Of a DNA stretch of 64,000 nt, positions 35,371-44,546 are shown in pieces (position 1 is the first letter of the stretch; every line of letters starts with the position of its first letter). The position numbers and the translations under genes were made by a program. The notes under the pieces are model-generated. The model searched no databases and had not been told where the DNA came from. It saw only the letters and a program-made list of their open reading frames with translations. Source of the stretch: Pedococcus cremeus (GTDB lineage Bacteria; Actinomycetota; Actinomycetes; Actinomycetales; Dermatophilaceae); contig NZ_FOHB01000009.1 of the NCBI RefSeq assembly GCF_900111375.1, positions 1-64,000 on the forward strand, written 5' to 3'.

Positions 35371-37359
35371 ATGAGCACCACCGCCACCACCGCCGACCTG
35401 GCGGCGATCGTCGCCGCGAAGCCGGCGAACCCGGCCGGCCTGCCCACGGCATACGAGCACGGCAACCGGCTGACCGCCGAGGGCACCTCCGTCGACCCGA
35501 TCATCATCGAGATCGTCGAGGGCACCCTGGCCAGCGTGGAGATGGAGGTCGAGACCGCCATCGCCCGCACCAGCCGCTCCCCCATGATCCGTGACGCCCA
35601 CGACTTCCGGGCCGGCATCCACGACCGCCAGCTGCGCAAGCTCACCGGCCGCTCCTACTCGGCGCTCGTGCACCCCATCGTGCGCGACTTCCCGCTCGAG
35701 GAGATGCAGGAGGGCGACGTCTTCTTCCACAACGACGTCTACGAGTCCGAGGGCGGCATCGGCCACCTGCCCGACCTGTGCGTCACCGTGCCGGTGTTCC
35801 ACGAGGGCGAGGTCGTCGCGTTCGTGCAGGCGTTCGGCCACCACGACGACATCGGTGGCGCGTGCCCCGGCTCGATGCCCTCGGGCGCCCAGAGCGTCTA
35901 CGAGGAGGGCCTGGCCGTCCCGCCGATCAAGCTGTGGGAGGCGGGCAGGCCGAACCAGGGCGCGCTGCGGATCATGACCCGCAACTCGCGCATGCCCGAC
36001 AGCCTCGCCGCCGACCTCGACGCCGAGTGCTCCGCCTGCCTCATGGGTGCGCGCCGCCTCTCGGAGCTGTTCGGCCGCTACGGCCGCGAGACGGTCGAGG
36101 CCGCCTTCGACGGCATCCTCGACAAGACGACCGAGACCTACCGCCGAGAGATCCTGTCCAAGATCCCCGACGGCACCTACGTCTGGGAGGACTACGCCGA
36201 GCACGACGGTGTCGACGAGCCGATGCTGCACACCCAGCGGATCACGCTGACCAAGGTGAGCGACGCGCCGGCCGACCCGGAGAACGGCCGCCCGGCCGGA
36301 CCGCGCCTGATCATCGACTTCACCGGCACGGCCCCGCAGGCCAAGGGCCCGATCAACCACTGCGGCGACTACGTCGGCGGCAACTTCCTCAAGAAGTGGC
36401 TCGCACCGATCCTGCGCAACCTGGCCGACACCCCGGAGCGGATGGCCGAGCTCGACGTCAACGAGGGCATCGTGCCGCTCATCGAGATGCGGTTCCCGGA
36501 GAAGGGCACCCTGCTGACGCCGGTCTTCCCGGCGCCGACCAACGCCCGCACGTTCGTCATCCTGCGCCTGCTCGGCGTGCTGGCCGGTGTGGTGGCCAAG
36601 GCCGTCGACGGCAAGATGCCGGCCGACCAGGAGACGATCCGCTACACCGGCGTCTACGGCAAGGACCGCGACGGCAACGACTACCTCATGCGTGAGGTGC
36701 TCGGCGGCGGCTCGGGTGGCCGTTACTACGCCGACGGCGAGGACACCATCCACGTGGTGCCGGACAGCCGAAACCTGCCGACCGAGTTCACCGAGTCCCG
36801 CTTCCCGTTCATCGTCGAGCGGCTCGGCCTCGCGGTCGACTCCGGCGGCGCCGGCCGCTACCGCGGCGGCCTGGGCTACGAGAAGCAGATCCGGATGCTC
36901 AAGGACGCCAACTTCATGTCCATCGCCGACCGCTCGATCCTCGCCTGCTGGGGCGTCAAGGGCGGCAAGGCCGGCCGCCCGTTCGAGGTCACCATCGACC
37001 TCGGTGGCCCGCAGGAGCGCGAGGTCGACGCCCTGGCCGACGCCGAGCCCGTCAAGGCCGGCCAGGTCATCCGCATCCGCACCACCGGTGGCGGCGGCTG
37101 GGGCGACCCGCTGGAGCGTCCCTACGACGAGGTGGAGCGCGACCTGCGCTGGGGCAAGGTCTCCTTCGAGGGCGCGCGCCGCGACTACGGCGTGGTGGCC
37201 TCGGGCACCAAGGACGACCCGGTCGTCGACGTCAAGGCGTCCGACGCGCTGCGCGAGCAGCTGCGCGCCGAGCGGCCCCAGGAGCCCTTCTTCGACCGCG
37301 GCCCGGGCTACGCCCGCCTGGCCGAGGGCAAGACGGCGGCTGATGTCGACTGGCTCTGA
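35371..37359 (+). CDS. hyuB: Hydantoinase/oxoprolinase subunit B (HyuB-like)
   Basis: 662 residues. Family landmarks are MEVETAIARTSRSPMIRDAHDF near the start, GDVFFHNDVYESEGGIGHLPD (around 115-135) and FGHHDDIGGACPGSMPSG (around 155). The ATG follows GAAGGAGG at 35353-35360, within the end of hyuA. With HyuA it makes the ATP-dependent ring-opening (or carboxylating) enzyme. The substrate is not determined by the sequence. Confidence 0.88.
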   Translation: MSTTATTADLAAIVAAKPANPAGLPTAYEHGNRLTAEGTSVDPIIIEIVEGTLASVEMEVETAIARTSRSPMIRDAHDFRAGIHDRQLRKLTGRSYSALVHPIVRDFPLEEMQEGDVFFHNDVYESEGGIGHLPDLCVTVPVFHEGEVVAFVQAFGHHDDIGGACPGSMPSGAQSVYEEGLAVPPIKLWEAGRPNQGALRIMTRNSRMPDSLAADLDAECSACLMGARRLSELFGRYGRETVEAAFDGILDKTTETYRREILSKIPDGTYVWEDYAEHDGVDEPMLHTQRITLTKVSDAPADPENGRPAGPRLIIDFTGTAPQAKGPINHCGDYVGGNFLKKWLAPILRNLADTPERMAELDVNEGIVPLIEMRFPEKGTLLTPVFPAPTNARTFVILRLLGVLAGVVAKAVDGKMPADQETIRYTGVYGKDRDGNDYLMREVLGGGSGGRYYADGEDTIHVVPDSRNLPTEFTESRFPFIVERLGLAVDSGGAGRYRGGLGYEKQIRMLKDANFMSIADRSILACWGVKGGKAGRPFEVTIDLGGPQEREVDALADAEPVKAGQVIRIRTTGGGGWGDPLERPYDEVERDLRWGKVSFEGARRDYGVVASGTKDDPVVDVKASDALREQLRAERPQEPFFDRGPGYARLAEGKTAADVDWL

Positions 37360-38233
37360 CGAGCAGGTGACCCGGGAGAGCCCCGCACGGCGGGTGCTCG
37401 TCATGGGCGCGTCCGGCAAGACCGGACGCGCCCTGACGGGCGCCCTTGCCGCGCGGGGCTTCCGCGTGCGGGCCGCCGTGCGCTCCCCCGCCTCCACCGA
37501 GACCGTGTATGCCGCGGGCGCCAGTGAGGTTGCCGTGCTCGACCTGGTGACCGGAGCCGGCCTGGACGAAGCCGTGTCCGGCGCCTGGGGCGTCTACCAC
37601 CTGGCGCCGAACGTCCACCCCGGCGAGGTCGACATGGCTCGCCTCGTCGTGGGCGCCGCCGCCCGCCACGGCGTGCAGCGGCTGGTCTTCCACTCGGTGC
37701 TGCACCCCGACGACGCGTCGATGCCGCACCACCTGCGCAAGGCGCAGGCGGAGGAGGTGGTGCGTGCGGGAGGCGTGCCGTGGACGGTGCTGCGCCCCGC
37801 GGCATACCACCAGAACCTCCTGCCGGCGGCGCTGGCCGGCGAGCTGGCGGTGCCCTACTCCCTCGACGCACCCTTCTCCAACGTCGACCTCGGCGACGTC
37901 GCGCGGGTGGCGGTCACCGTGCTGGCGGACCCTGGGCACGAGGGCGAGGTCTACGACCTCGCCGGCCCGGAGGTGCTCAGCGTGCGACAGATGGCGGCTC
38001 AGGCGAGCGCGGTGCTCGGGCTACGCGTGACCGCCGTCCAGACCGACCGGCGCGAGTGGGAGGACGGCCCGGGTGCGGCCCTGCCCGAGGGTGCCAGACG
38101 GGACCTGCTGACCATGTTCGAGTCCTACGACCGGGGCGGGCTCGTCGGTGGCTCGGCGTGGCTGTGGGCACGCCTGGCCCACCTGCCTACCACGTGGGCC
38201 GAGGCCGTCGCAGCCGCTCGAAACATGCCGTAA
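37343..38233 (+). CDS. NmrA-like NAD(P)-binding protein
   Basis: 296 residues, atypical SDR fold with the N-terminal dinucleotide motif VMGASGKTGRALTGAL (about residues 19-34) and the NmrA-type LRPAAYHQNLLP segment near 155. Such proteins are redox sensors or reductases (quinone reductase-like). It overlaps the hyuB end by 17 nt and is thus co-translated with hyuAB; its role there is unknown. Confidence 0.83.
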   Translation: MSTGSDEQVTRESPARRVLVMGASGKTGRALTGALAARGFRVRAAVRSPASTETVYAAGASEVAVLDLVTGAGLDEAVSGAWGVYHLAPNVHPGEVDMARLVVGAAARHGVQRLVFHSVLHPDDASMPHHLRKAQAEEVVRAGGVPWTVLRPAAYHQNLLPAALAGELAVPYSLDAPFSNVDLGDVARVAVTVLADPGHEGEVYDLAGPEVLSVRQMAAQASAVLGLRVTAVQTDRREWEDGPGAALPEGARRDLLTMFESYDRGGLVGGSAWLWARLAHLPTTWAEAVAAARNMP

Positions 38234-38375
38234 CGCACCCGTAACCGCGCGGACCGGCATGTGGGACAAGGTGTTTCACGCTGGGGAAAAGGCACAACGG
38301 CTCCGGGTGGCCCATGTCACATATTGACGACGTACCGCCTCTACTCCACTGGCACGCTCCTCGCAACACCAACGG

Positions 38376-38416
38376 GCCGGCGCCTTTGCCGGCCCCCTGC
38401 CGGCAAAGGCGCCGGC
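38376..38416 (+). promoter_or_regulatory. 18-bp perfect hairpin in the 5' leader of the BMP importer operon
   Basis: Arms 38376-38393 and 38399-38416 are perfectly complementary around the loop CCCCT, ending only about 15 nt before the GGAGG ribosome-binding site (38431-38435). It may be the terminator of the upstream hyuAB operon, an attenuator, or a 5' stability structure. No T-tract. I do not recognise a known riboswitch class in the leader. Confidence 0.7.
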
Positions 38417-38440
38417 GCACCTTCCCTCTCGGAGGCACAC

Positions 38441-39457
38441 ATGGCTCGCTCGTCCCTTGTCCGCCTGGCCGTCCCGACGGTCGCCCTCGCTCTCGCGCTC
38501 TCCGCCTGTGGCGGCGGCGCGTCCGGCTCCGACGAAGGGAAGGGCGGGGCGAAGCAGCTCAAGGTCGCCGCCCTCTTCTCGGGCTCGGCCACCGACGCCG
38601 ACTACAACTCCCTCGGCCTGCTCGCCCTCGACGCGGCCAAGAAGGACCTCAAGGCGGAGACCGCGCACTCCGAGAGCGTGCCGGTGCCGGACGCCGAGCG
38701 CGTCATGAAGGAGTACCTCGCCGACGGCTACAACGTCATCTGGTCGCACGGCAGCCAGTACTTCGAGGCCACCTCCAAGCTGGCCAAGCAGAACCCGAAC
38801 GTGACCTTCATCGGCGAGTTCGACGACAAGCCCAAGGAGCCCCTGAAGAACCTGTGGGTGCTCGACCGCAACTTCCACGTCGCGTTCTACCCCATCGGCA
38901 TCCTGGCCGGTGCGGCCACCAAGTCGGGCAAGATCGGCTACGTGGGCGGCCTGAGCCTGCCGTTCTCGTACTCCGAGGTCCACGCGATGAACCAGGCCCT
39001 CAAGGACAGCGGCTCCTCCGCGAAGATCACCCCGGTCTGGACCGGTGACTTCAACGAGCCGGCCAAGGCTCAGCAGATCACCACCCAGCTCATCGGGCAG
39101 GGCAATGACGTCATCGTCGGCTCGCTCAACCTCGGCATGGTGGGCGCCTTCCAGGCCACCAAGGGCAAGAGCGCCAACGTCGTGGTCACCGCCAAGTACA
39201 CCGACAAGTCGCAGTTCGACCCCGAGCACTACGCCACCTCGACGATCTACGACTTCACCAAGCCGCTGAACGACATGATCACCAAGATCCAGGGCGGCAC
39301 CACCTCCGGCTACTACCCGCTCGGCTTCGACTCCGGTGTCTCCATCCAGGAGCCGAAGAACGTCGACCCGGCCGTCGCCGCCAAGGTCGACAAGGCCGTG
39401 GCCGACATCAAGTCCGGCGCCATCACAGTCGAGAAGAACCTGACCCCGATCAAGTGA
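38441..39457 (+). CDS. BMP-family ABC importer lipoprotein (nucleoside-type)
   Basis: 338-residue substrate-binding lipoprotein. The N-terminal signal has a lipobox LSAC (Cys near residue 23); the mature part is a BMP/PnrA-like periplasmic-binding fold, with VIWSHGSQYFEAT, FPIGILAG-like FYPIGILAGAATKSGKIGYV and GSLNLGMVGAF. BMP proteins with RbsA/YufO-type partners import purine and pyrimidine nucleosides. GGAGG precedes the ATG. It is the first gene of a four-gene importer operon inside the nucleobase-catabolic island. Confidence 0.92.
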   Translation: MARSSLVRLAVPTVALALALSACGGGASGSDEGKGGAKQLKVAALFSGSATDADYNSLGLLALDAAKKDLKAETAHSESVPVPDAERVMKEYLADGYNVIWSHGSQYFEATSKLAKQNPNVTFIGEFDDKPKEPLKNLWVLDRNFHVAFYPIGILAGAATKSGKIGYVGGLSLPFSYSEVHAMNQALKDSGSSAKITPVWTGDFNEPAKAQQITTQLIGQGNDVIVGSLNLGMVGAFQATKGKSANVVVTAKYTDKSQFDPEHYATSTIYDFTKPLNDMITKIQGGTTSGYYPLGFDSGVSIQEPKNVDPAVAAKVDKAVADIKSGAITVEKNLTPIK

Positions 39458-41088
39458 CGGACCCACACATGACCTCGGTGGACGAGACCCGCCGCGAGGT
39501 GCGTGAAGGAGCTTCCGGACCCCTCCTGACCATGGAGGGGATCCGGAAGACCTTCGGCTCCGTCCTGGCCCTGGACGGCGTCGACCTCACGGTCGGCCGC
39601 AGCGAGGTGCACGGCCTCCTCGGCGGCAACGGCGCCGGCAAGACGACGCTGATGAACGTCCTCTACGGGCTCTACCGTCCCGACAGCGGCAGCGTGGTGC
39701 TGGACGGCTCGCCGGTCGACATCCGCGACCCGCGCGACGCCATCTCGCACGGCATCGGCATGGTGCACCAGAACTTCCTGCAGGTCGACACCTACACGGT
39801 GACCGAAAACGTCGTGCTCGGCACGTCGCTGCCGTCGTGGCCGAGCCTCGACCTCGACGACCCCGCGGAACGCATCGCCGAGCTGTCGAAGCGCTTCGGC
39901 CTCACCGTCGACCCGCACGCCAAGGTCGCCACCCTCTCGGTGGGCCTGCGGCAGCGGGTGGAGATCCTCAAGGCGCTCTACCGCGGCGCGAAGGTGCTGG
40001 TGCTCGACGAGCCGACGACGAACCTCACGCCACAGGAGGTCGACTCGCTGTTCGGCTCGTTACGCGCGATCGTCGACGAGGGCATGAGCGTCGTCTTCAT
40101 CACCCACAAGATCCGCGAGACCATGGCGGTCTGCGACGCCCTGACGGTGATGCGCGACGGGAAGCGGGTGGGCACGGTGCGCCGCGCCGACACCTCCGCC
40201 TCCGAGCTCGCCACCCTCATGGTCGGCGACGACGCCGCGGTCGGCCGGGTCACCGAGGTCGTGACGGCGGGCATGGGTGCGGCTGCCGGCACCGCTGCCA
40301 CCGGCGCTCCCGCCCGCGACCTGGGTGATGCCCCGGTGCGGGTGTCGGTGCGAGACCTGGTGGTGCTGGGCGACCACGGCGTGCCGGCCACCCATGGCGT
40401 GTCGTTCGACATCCGCCGCGGCGAGGTCGTCGGCATCGCCGGCGTGGCCGGCAACGGGCAGGTCGAGCTGGCCGAGGCCGTGGCCGGCGTGCGCGCCCTC
40501 GAGAAGGGTGCGGTCGAGGTCGACGGCGAGCCCCTCGCGGGGCGTCCCACGGCCGTCTGGCTGGAGTCAGGTGTCGCCTACGTGCCCGAGGACCGGCACC
40601 GCGACGGCATCCTGCCCTCCGCCAGCATCATGGAGAACCTCGTGCTCGGCGCCCAGCGCAGCGTGCGGTTCCGCAAGGGACCCTTCGTGGACTGGAAGGC
40701 GGCCCGCCGCCACGCCGAGGAGGCCATCCGCGCCTACTCGGTGAAGGCGTCCGGGCCTTCCGCGCCGGCTGCGGCCCTCTCGGGCGGCAACATGCAGCGG
40801 GTGATCCTGGCCCGGGCCTTCTCGCACCGGCCGGGCTTCCTCATCCTGCACAACCCGACCCGGGGCCTGGACATCCCGTCGACCCAGTTCGTCTACGACC
40901 GGGTCCGCGAGGCGGCCGCGGAGCACTCCGCCGTGCTGCTGATGTCCGAGGACCTCGACGAGCTGACCCACCTGTGCGACCGCGTCCTGGTGCTCTACTC
41001 CGGCCGCATCGTCGGCGAGCGCACCCGCGGCCACTACGACCAGTACGAACTCGGCCACCTCATGGCCGGTCTCGAGGACACCGCATGA
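39454..41088 (+). CDS. Dual ABC-domain ATPase of the BMP importer
   Basis: 544 residues with two ATPase domains, like YufO/RbsA. Domain 1 has Walker A GGNGAGKTT (near residue 56), a degenerate LSVGLRQR signature and Walker B VLVLDEPT. Domain 2 (from about 290) has a non-canonical Walker A GVAGNGQVE and the signature LSGGNMQR. The GTG at 39454 overlaps the lipoprotein stop; an ATG at 39469 is an alternative with an equally weak ribosome-binding site. It energises nucleoside uptake with the next two permeases. Confidence 0.93.
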   Translation: MTDPHMTSVDETRREVREGASGPLLTMEGIRKTFGSVLALDGVDLTVGRSEVHGLLGGNGAGKTTLMNVLYGLYRPDSGSVVLDGSPVDIRDPRDAISHGIGMVHQNFLQVDTYTVTENVVLGTSLPSWPSLDLDDPAERIAELSKRFGLTVDPHAKVATLSVGLRQRVEILKALYRGAKVLVLDEPTTNLTPQEVDSLFGSLRAIVDEGMSVVFITHKIRETMAVCDALTVMRDGKRVGTVRRADTSASELATLMVGDDAAVGRVTEVVTAGMGAAAGTAATGAPARDLGDAPVRVSVRDLVVLGDHGVPATHGVSFDIRRGEVVGIAGVAGNGQVELAEAVAGVRALEKGAVEVDGEPLAGRPTAVWLESGVAYVPEDRHRDGILPSASIMENLVLGAQRSVRFRKGPFVDWKAARRHAEEAIRAYSVKASGPSAPAAALSGGNMQRVILARAFSHRPGFLILHNPTRGLDIPSTQFVYDRVREAAAEHSAVLLMSEDLDELTHLCDRVLVLYSGRIVGERTRGHYDQYELGHLMAGLEDTA

Positions 41089-42170
41089 CCACCACCGCCA
41101 CCCCGCCCACCACGACGGCACCGGCCAAGCCCGCCGGTCGCCGCGGCACCGATCTGTCCTGGACGGTGCTGTCCTACGCCCTCGCGGTGCTGCTGGCCTT
41201 CGTGGTCTCCGGCATCGTGATCGCGGCGCTCGGCCACTCCCCCGTCGACGCCTTCCGCGCCATCCTGACGACGTCGTTCAAGTCGTCGTTCGGCTTCGTC
41301 GAGACGGTGCAGAAGTGGGTGCCGCTCGTGCTGCTCACCCTCGCCTTCACCATCCCGCTCGCAGCCGGCAAGTACAACATCGGTGGCGAGGGCCAGCTGC
41401 TCGTCGGCGCCACCGCAGCCGCCGCGGTCGGCATCATCCTCAAGGACGCGCCCATGGTCGTCCTGCTGCCGCTGGTGCTGCTGGTCGGTGTCCTGGCCGG
41501 TGGCGTCTACGCCTGGATCGCCGCCTGGCTGATGGATCGCTTCGGCGTCAACGAGATCCTCAGCACGGTGCTGCTGAACTTCGTCAGCTTCGGCATCGTC
41601 GACTACGTCGCCAGCGAGGTCTGGAGCGACCCGGCGGCGGGTCACCCGACCACCGTGCCGATCGGTGACGGCGGCCTCCTGCCGCTCGTCGGCACCCCGC
41701 CGATGCACACCGGCGTCGTCCTCGCCGTGCTCGTGTGCGCCGCCACCGTCGTCGTCATGCGCCGCACCGTGCCCGGCTTCGAGCTGCGTGCCGTCGGCAC
41801 CAACCCACGGGCCGCGCAGGTGCACGGTGTGCGGATCGGCCGCGTGGCGGTCGGGTCGCTCGTCGTCGGTGGCGCGCTCGCCGGTTTCGCCGGGGCCATC
41901 GAGGTCGCCGGGGTGCACGGCAAGCTGATCGAGGGCATGCAGTCCAACTACCTGCTGCTCGGCATCATCATCGGCCTCATCGCCCGCGGCAACGCCCTCG
42001 CGGTGCCGTTCGTCGCCTTCGGCATCGCGGTGCTCGAGGTCGGCGCCAGTGCCATGCAGCGCACCGCCGACGTGCCGAGCGAGATGGTGCTCATCGTCGA
42101 GGCGCTGATCCTGCTGTTCCTGCTCTTCTCCGACGTCGTCGGCACCCGCCTGAGGAGGTCCTCGCGATGA
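41085..42170 (+). CDS. BMP importer permease 1
   Basis: 361 residues, about nine to ten transmembrane helices of the branched-chain/ribose (BPD_transp_2) type. KYNIGGEGQLLVGA (near residue 105) is the YufP-family motif, and GVNEILSTVLLNF-like FGVNEILSTVLLNFVSF follows. The first 22 residues are a Thr/Pro-rich cytoplasmic tail. ATGA overlap with the ATPase gene. Confidence 0.92.
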   Translation: MTTTATPPTTTAPAKPAGRRGTDLSWTVLSYALAVLLAFVVSGIVIAALGHSPVDAFRAILTTSFKSSFGFVETVQKWVPLVLLTLAFTIPLAAGKYNIGGEGQLLVGATAAAAVGIILKDAPMVVLLPLVLLVGVLAGGVYAWIAAWLMDRFGVNEILSTVLLNFVSFGIVDYVASEVWSDPAAGHPTTVPIGDGGLLPLVGTPPMHTGVVLAVLVCAATVVVMRRTVPGFELRAVGTNPRAAQVHGVRIGRVAVGSLVVGGALAGFAGAIEVAGVHGKLIEGMQSNYLLLGIIIGLIARGNALAVPFVAFGIAVLEVGASAMQRTADVPSEMVLIVEALILLFLLFSDVVGTRLRRSSR

Positions 42171-43093
42171 ACGAGGCCACATCGTTCCTGCAGCTCGTCG
42201 TGACGGCGATGGTGCCGTTCATCCTCGCCGCGCAGGGCACCATGATCGCCGGCCGCGCCGGGGTGTTCAACGTGGCCCAGGAGGGCCTGATGATGCTCGG
42301 CGCCAGCGTCGGGTTCCTCGTGTCGCTGAAGATGGGCGGCAACCTCGTCGGCCTGCTCGTCGCGGCCCTCGTCGGAGCGGCGTTCGGCTGGTTCCTCGGG
42401 TGGGTCACCACGCGGTTCCGCCTCGACCAGTTCGTGATCGGCCTCGCGCTGTTCTTCGCCGCCACCGGCATCGCCTCGCTGCTCTACAAGGTGGTCATCG
42501 GCGTCACGCTCAAGCCGCCGCTCATCGACACCCTGCCCGACCTCGAGATCCCGCTTCTGTCGTCGATCCCGGTCGTCGGGACGGTCCTGTTCACCCAGGA
42601 CGTGATGGTCTACTTCGCCTTCCTGGTCTCCGGCCTCCTCTACTGGATGCTCTACCGCACCAACCTCGGCCTGAAGCTGCGGTCGGTCGGCGAGAACCCC
42701 AAGGCCGCCGACAGCCTGGGCGTGAGCGTGGCCCGCACCCGCATCTGGTGCTCCACCGCCGGTGGCGCCCTCATGGCGCTCGCCGGGGCATACCTGCCCA
42801 TGACCTACACGGGCACCTACACCGAGGGCATCGTGGCCGGCCGTGGCTGGCTGGCGATCGCGCTGGCCTTCTTCGGTGGCTGGCGTCCGCAGTACATCCT
42901 GGCCGGCTCCGCGTTCTTCGCCGGCATGGAGGTGCTGGCCCTGCGCGTGCAGGTCGGCGGCGTCGACATCCCGCACCAGTTCATCTCGATGCTGCCGTAT
43001 GCCGCGACGCTGCTCGTGATGATGTTCGCCCTCCGCTGGGCGAGCGTCCCCGCCTTCCTCGGTCGCAACTACGACCGGGAGAGCAGGCACTGA
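42167..43093 (+). CDS. BMP importer permease 2
   Basis: 308 residues, the YufQ-type partner of the preceding permease, with AGRAGVFNVAQEGLMMLGA near residue 30 (family motif) and LKLRSVGENPKAADSLGVSV near residue 170. ATGA overlap with permease 1. A 15-bp terminator hairpin follows, closing the operon. Confidence 0.92.
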   Translation: MNEATSFLQLVVTAMVPFILAAQGTMIAGRAGVFNVAQEGLMMLGASVGFLVSLKMGGNLVGLLVAALVGAAFGWFLGWVTTRFRLDQFVIGLALFFAATGIASLLYKVVIGVTLKPPLIDTLPDLEIPLLSSIPVVGTVLFTQDVMVYFAFLVSGLLYWMLYRTNLGLKLRSVGENPKAADSLGVSVARTRIWCSTAGGALMALAGAYLPMTYTGTYTEGIVAGRGWLAIALAFFGGWRPQYILAGSAFFAGMEVLALRVQVGGVDIPHQFISMLPYAATLLVMMFALRWASVPAFLGRNYDRESRH

Positions 43094-43128
43094 CACCCCA
43101 CCGCGTCAGGTGCCGCGCCTGCAGAGGG

Positions 43129-43167
43129 CGAAGCCCCCGGCCCCCGGTCCCCGGGCCGGGGGCTTCG
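43129..43167 (+). terminator. Terminator hairpin of the BMP importer operon
   Basis: 15-bp perfect stem (43129-43143 and 43153-43167) with a 9-nt loop, 36 nt after the last permease. No T-tract, as with the other terminators here. Confidence 0.82.
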
Positions 43168-43230
43168 TCGTTCACGCCCCTCTCGGCCTCGAGGTCGTCC
43201 CCTGCCGGCCGCTGGGCAACATCTGACAGC

Positions 43231-43247
43231 GGCAGGCACCACCTGCC
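43231..43247. promoter_or_regulatory. Dyad upstream of the CoA-transferase operon
   Basis: GGCAGG-CACCA-CCTGCC, 6-bp arms with a 5-nt spacer, about 40 nt before a TAGGCT -10-like box (43286-43291). It could be a regulator site for the CoA-transferase/carboxyltransferase pair. Confidence 0.4.
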
Positions 43248-43340
43248 ATCGCGGGCTGCCAGAGTCCTCCCCCCGCCGGCCCGCCTAGGCTCGGGCACAC
43301 GGCATACCCGTGTTCGTCCGCACTGCACCAGGAGCACACC

Positions 43341-44546
43341 GTGAGCGCACCCCTCGAGGGCACCACCGTCATCGACCTGTCCCGGGCGCTGGCCGGCCCG
43401 CACGCGGGAATGATGCTGGGCGACATGGGAGCCCGCGTCATCAAGGTCGAGTCGCCGGGCTCCGGTGACGACACCCGAGGCTGGGGGCCGCCCTTCGTGG
43501 GACCCGAGGACGACCCGATCTCGACCTACTTCCTGTCGTGCAACCGCAACAAGGAGTCGGTGACCCTCGACCTGAAGTCGGACGACGGCCGCGACACGCT
43601 GACCCGGCTGGTGCGCCACGGCGACGTGCTCATCGAGAACTTCCGTCCCGGCGTCCTCGACCGGCTCGGCTTCTCCGTCGAGCGCCTGCACGAGCTGAAC
43701 CCGCGCCTGGTGATCCTGTCGATCAGCGGGTTCGGCCACGACGGACCGCAGGGTGGCCGCGCCGGCTACGACCAGATCGCCCAGGGCGAGGCGGGGCTGA
43801 TGTCGCTGACCGGCCCGTCCCCCGACCAGCCGACGCGGGTCGGTGTGCCGATTGGCGACCTGCTCGCGGGCATGTACGGCGCCTACGGCGTGGTCGCCGC
43901 CCTCCACGAGCGCAACCGCACCGGCCGTGGACGCGTGGTGCGCACCTCGCTGCTCGCCGCCATCGTCGGCGTGCACGCCTTCCAGGGCACGCGCTACACG
44001 GTCGCCGGCGAGGTAGGGAAGGCGCAGGGCAACCACCACCCCTCGATCACGCCCTACGGACTCTTCGAGTGCAAGGACGGCATGCTGCAGATCGCGTGTG
44101 GCAGCGAGGGCCTGTGGGTCAAGCTGGCCACCGAGTTCGGCATCGACCCCGCCGGCGAGGGCATGGCGACCAACCGTGAGCGCGTGGCCAACCGCGAGGC
44201 CGTCAACGCCGCGGTCAACGCCGCCTTCGCCGACCGGACCCTGGCCGAGCTGCTCACCACCCTCGACGAGATCGGCGTGCCGGCCGGCGAGGTGCGCACG
44301 CTCGACCGCGTCTACGAGTGGGACCAGACACGCTCCCAGGGCCTCGTGCTCGACATCGACCACCCGGTGCTCGGCTCGATCGAGATCCCCGGGCCGCCGA
44401 TCCGCTTCGACGACAACGCGTATGCCGGTGGGCGCAGTCAGCACCTCGCCCCGCCGATGCTGGGCCAGCACAACGACTCGGTGCGCGCCTGGCTCGACGA
44501 GCAGGACGGCTCTGAGGACGGCGCTGACGACGGGGGGCAGGGCTGA
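43341..44546 (+). CDS. Family III (CaiB/BaiF) CoA-transferase
   Basis: 401 residues. The start LEGTTVIDLSRALAGPHAGM, the early GADVIKVE-type ARVIKVESPGSGDDTR, and the catalytic Asp in GVPIGDLLAGMYG (near residue 173) are canonical. It moves CoA between carboxylic acids. GTG start with an AGGAG site. It is translationally coupled (TGATG) to a fused AccD/AccA-type protein, a pairing that suggests activation of a dicarboxylic acid such as malonate followed by a carboxyl-transfer or decarboxylation step. Confidence 0.9.
   Translation: MSAPLEGTTVIDLSRALAGPHAGMMLGDMGARVIKVESPGSGDDTRGWGPPFVGPEDDPISTYFLSCNRNKESVTLDLKSDDGRDTLTRLVRHGDVLIENFRPGVLDRLGFSVERLHELNPRLVILSISGFGHDGPQGGRAGYDQIAQGEAGLMSLTGPSPDQPTRVGVPIGDLLAGMYGAYGVVAALHERNRTGRGRVVRTSLLAAIVGVHAFQGTRYTVAGEVGKAQGNHHPSITPYGLFECKDGMLQIACGSEGLWVKLATEFGIDPAGEGMATNRERVANREAVNAAVNAAFADRTLAELLTTLDEIGVPAGEVRTLDRVYEWDQTRSQGLVLDIDHPVLGSIEIPGPPIRFDDNAYAGGRSQHLAPPMLGQHNDSVRAWLDEQDGSEDGADDGGQG

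Noticed and set aside
31700-35452. A very long (about 1250-codon) minus-strand open frame
   Set aside because: It is antisense to the CoxG, amidase and hydantoinase A genes, has no recognisable domain and arises from high third-position GC; the same applies to other long shadow frames opposite real genes.
38272-38280. parS partition site
   Set aside because: TGTTTCACG matches only the left half of the parS consensus; the right half is absent.
43231-43247. Firm assignment of one shared regulator for all GGCA/TGCC dyads
   Set aside because: Spacer lengths (3 versus 5 nt) and flanks differ, and in GC-rich DNA such short dyads arise easily; kept only as a tentative link.
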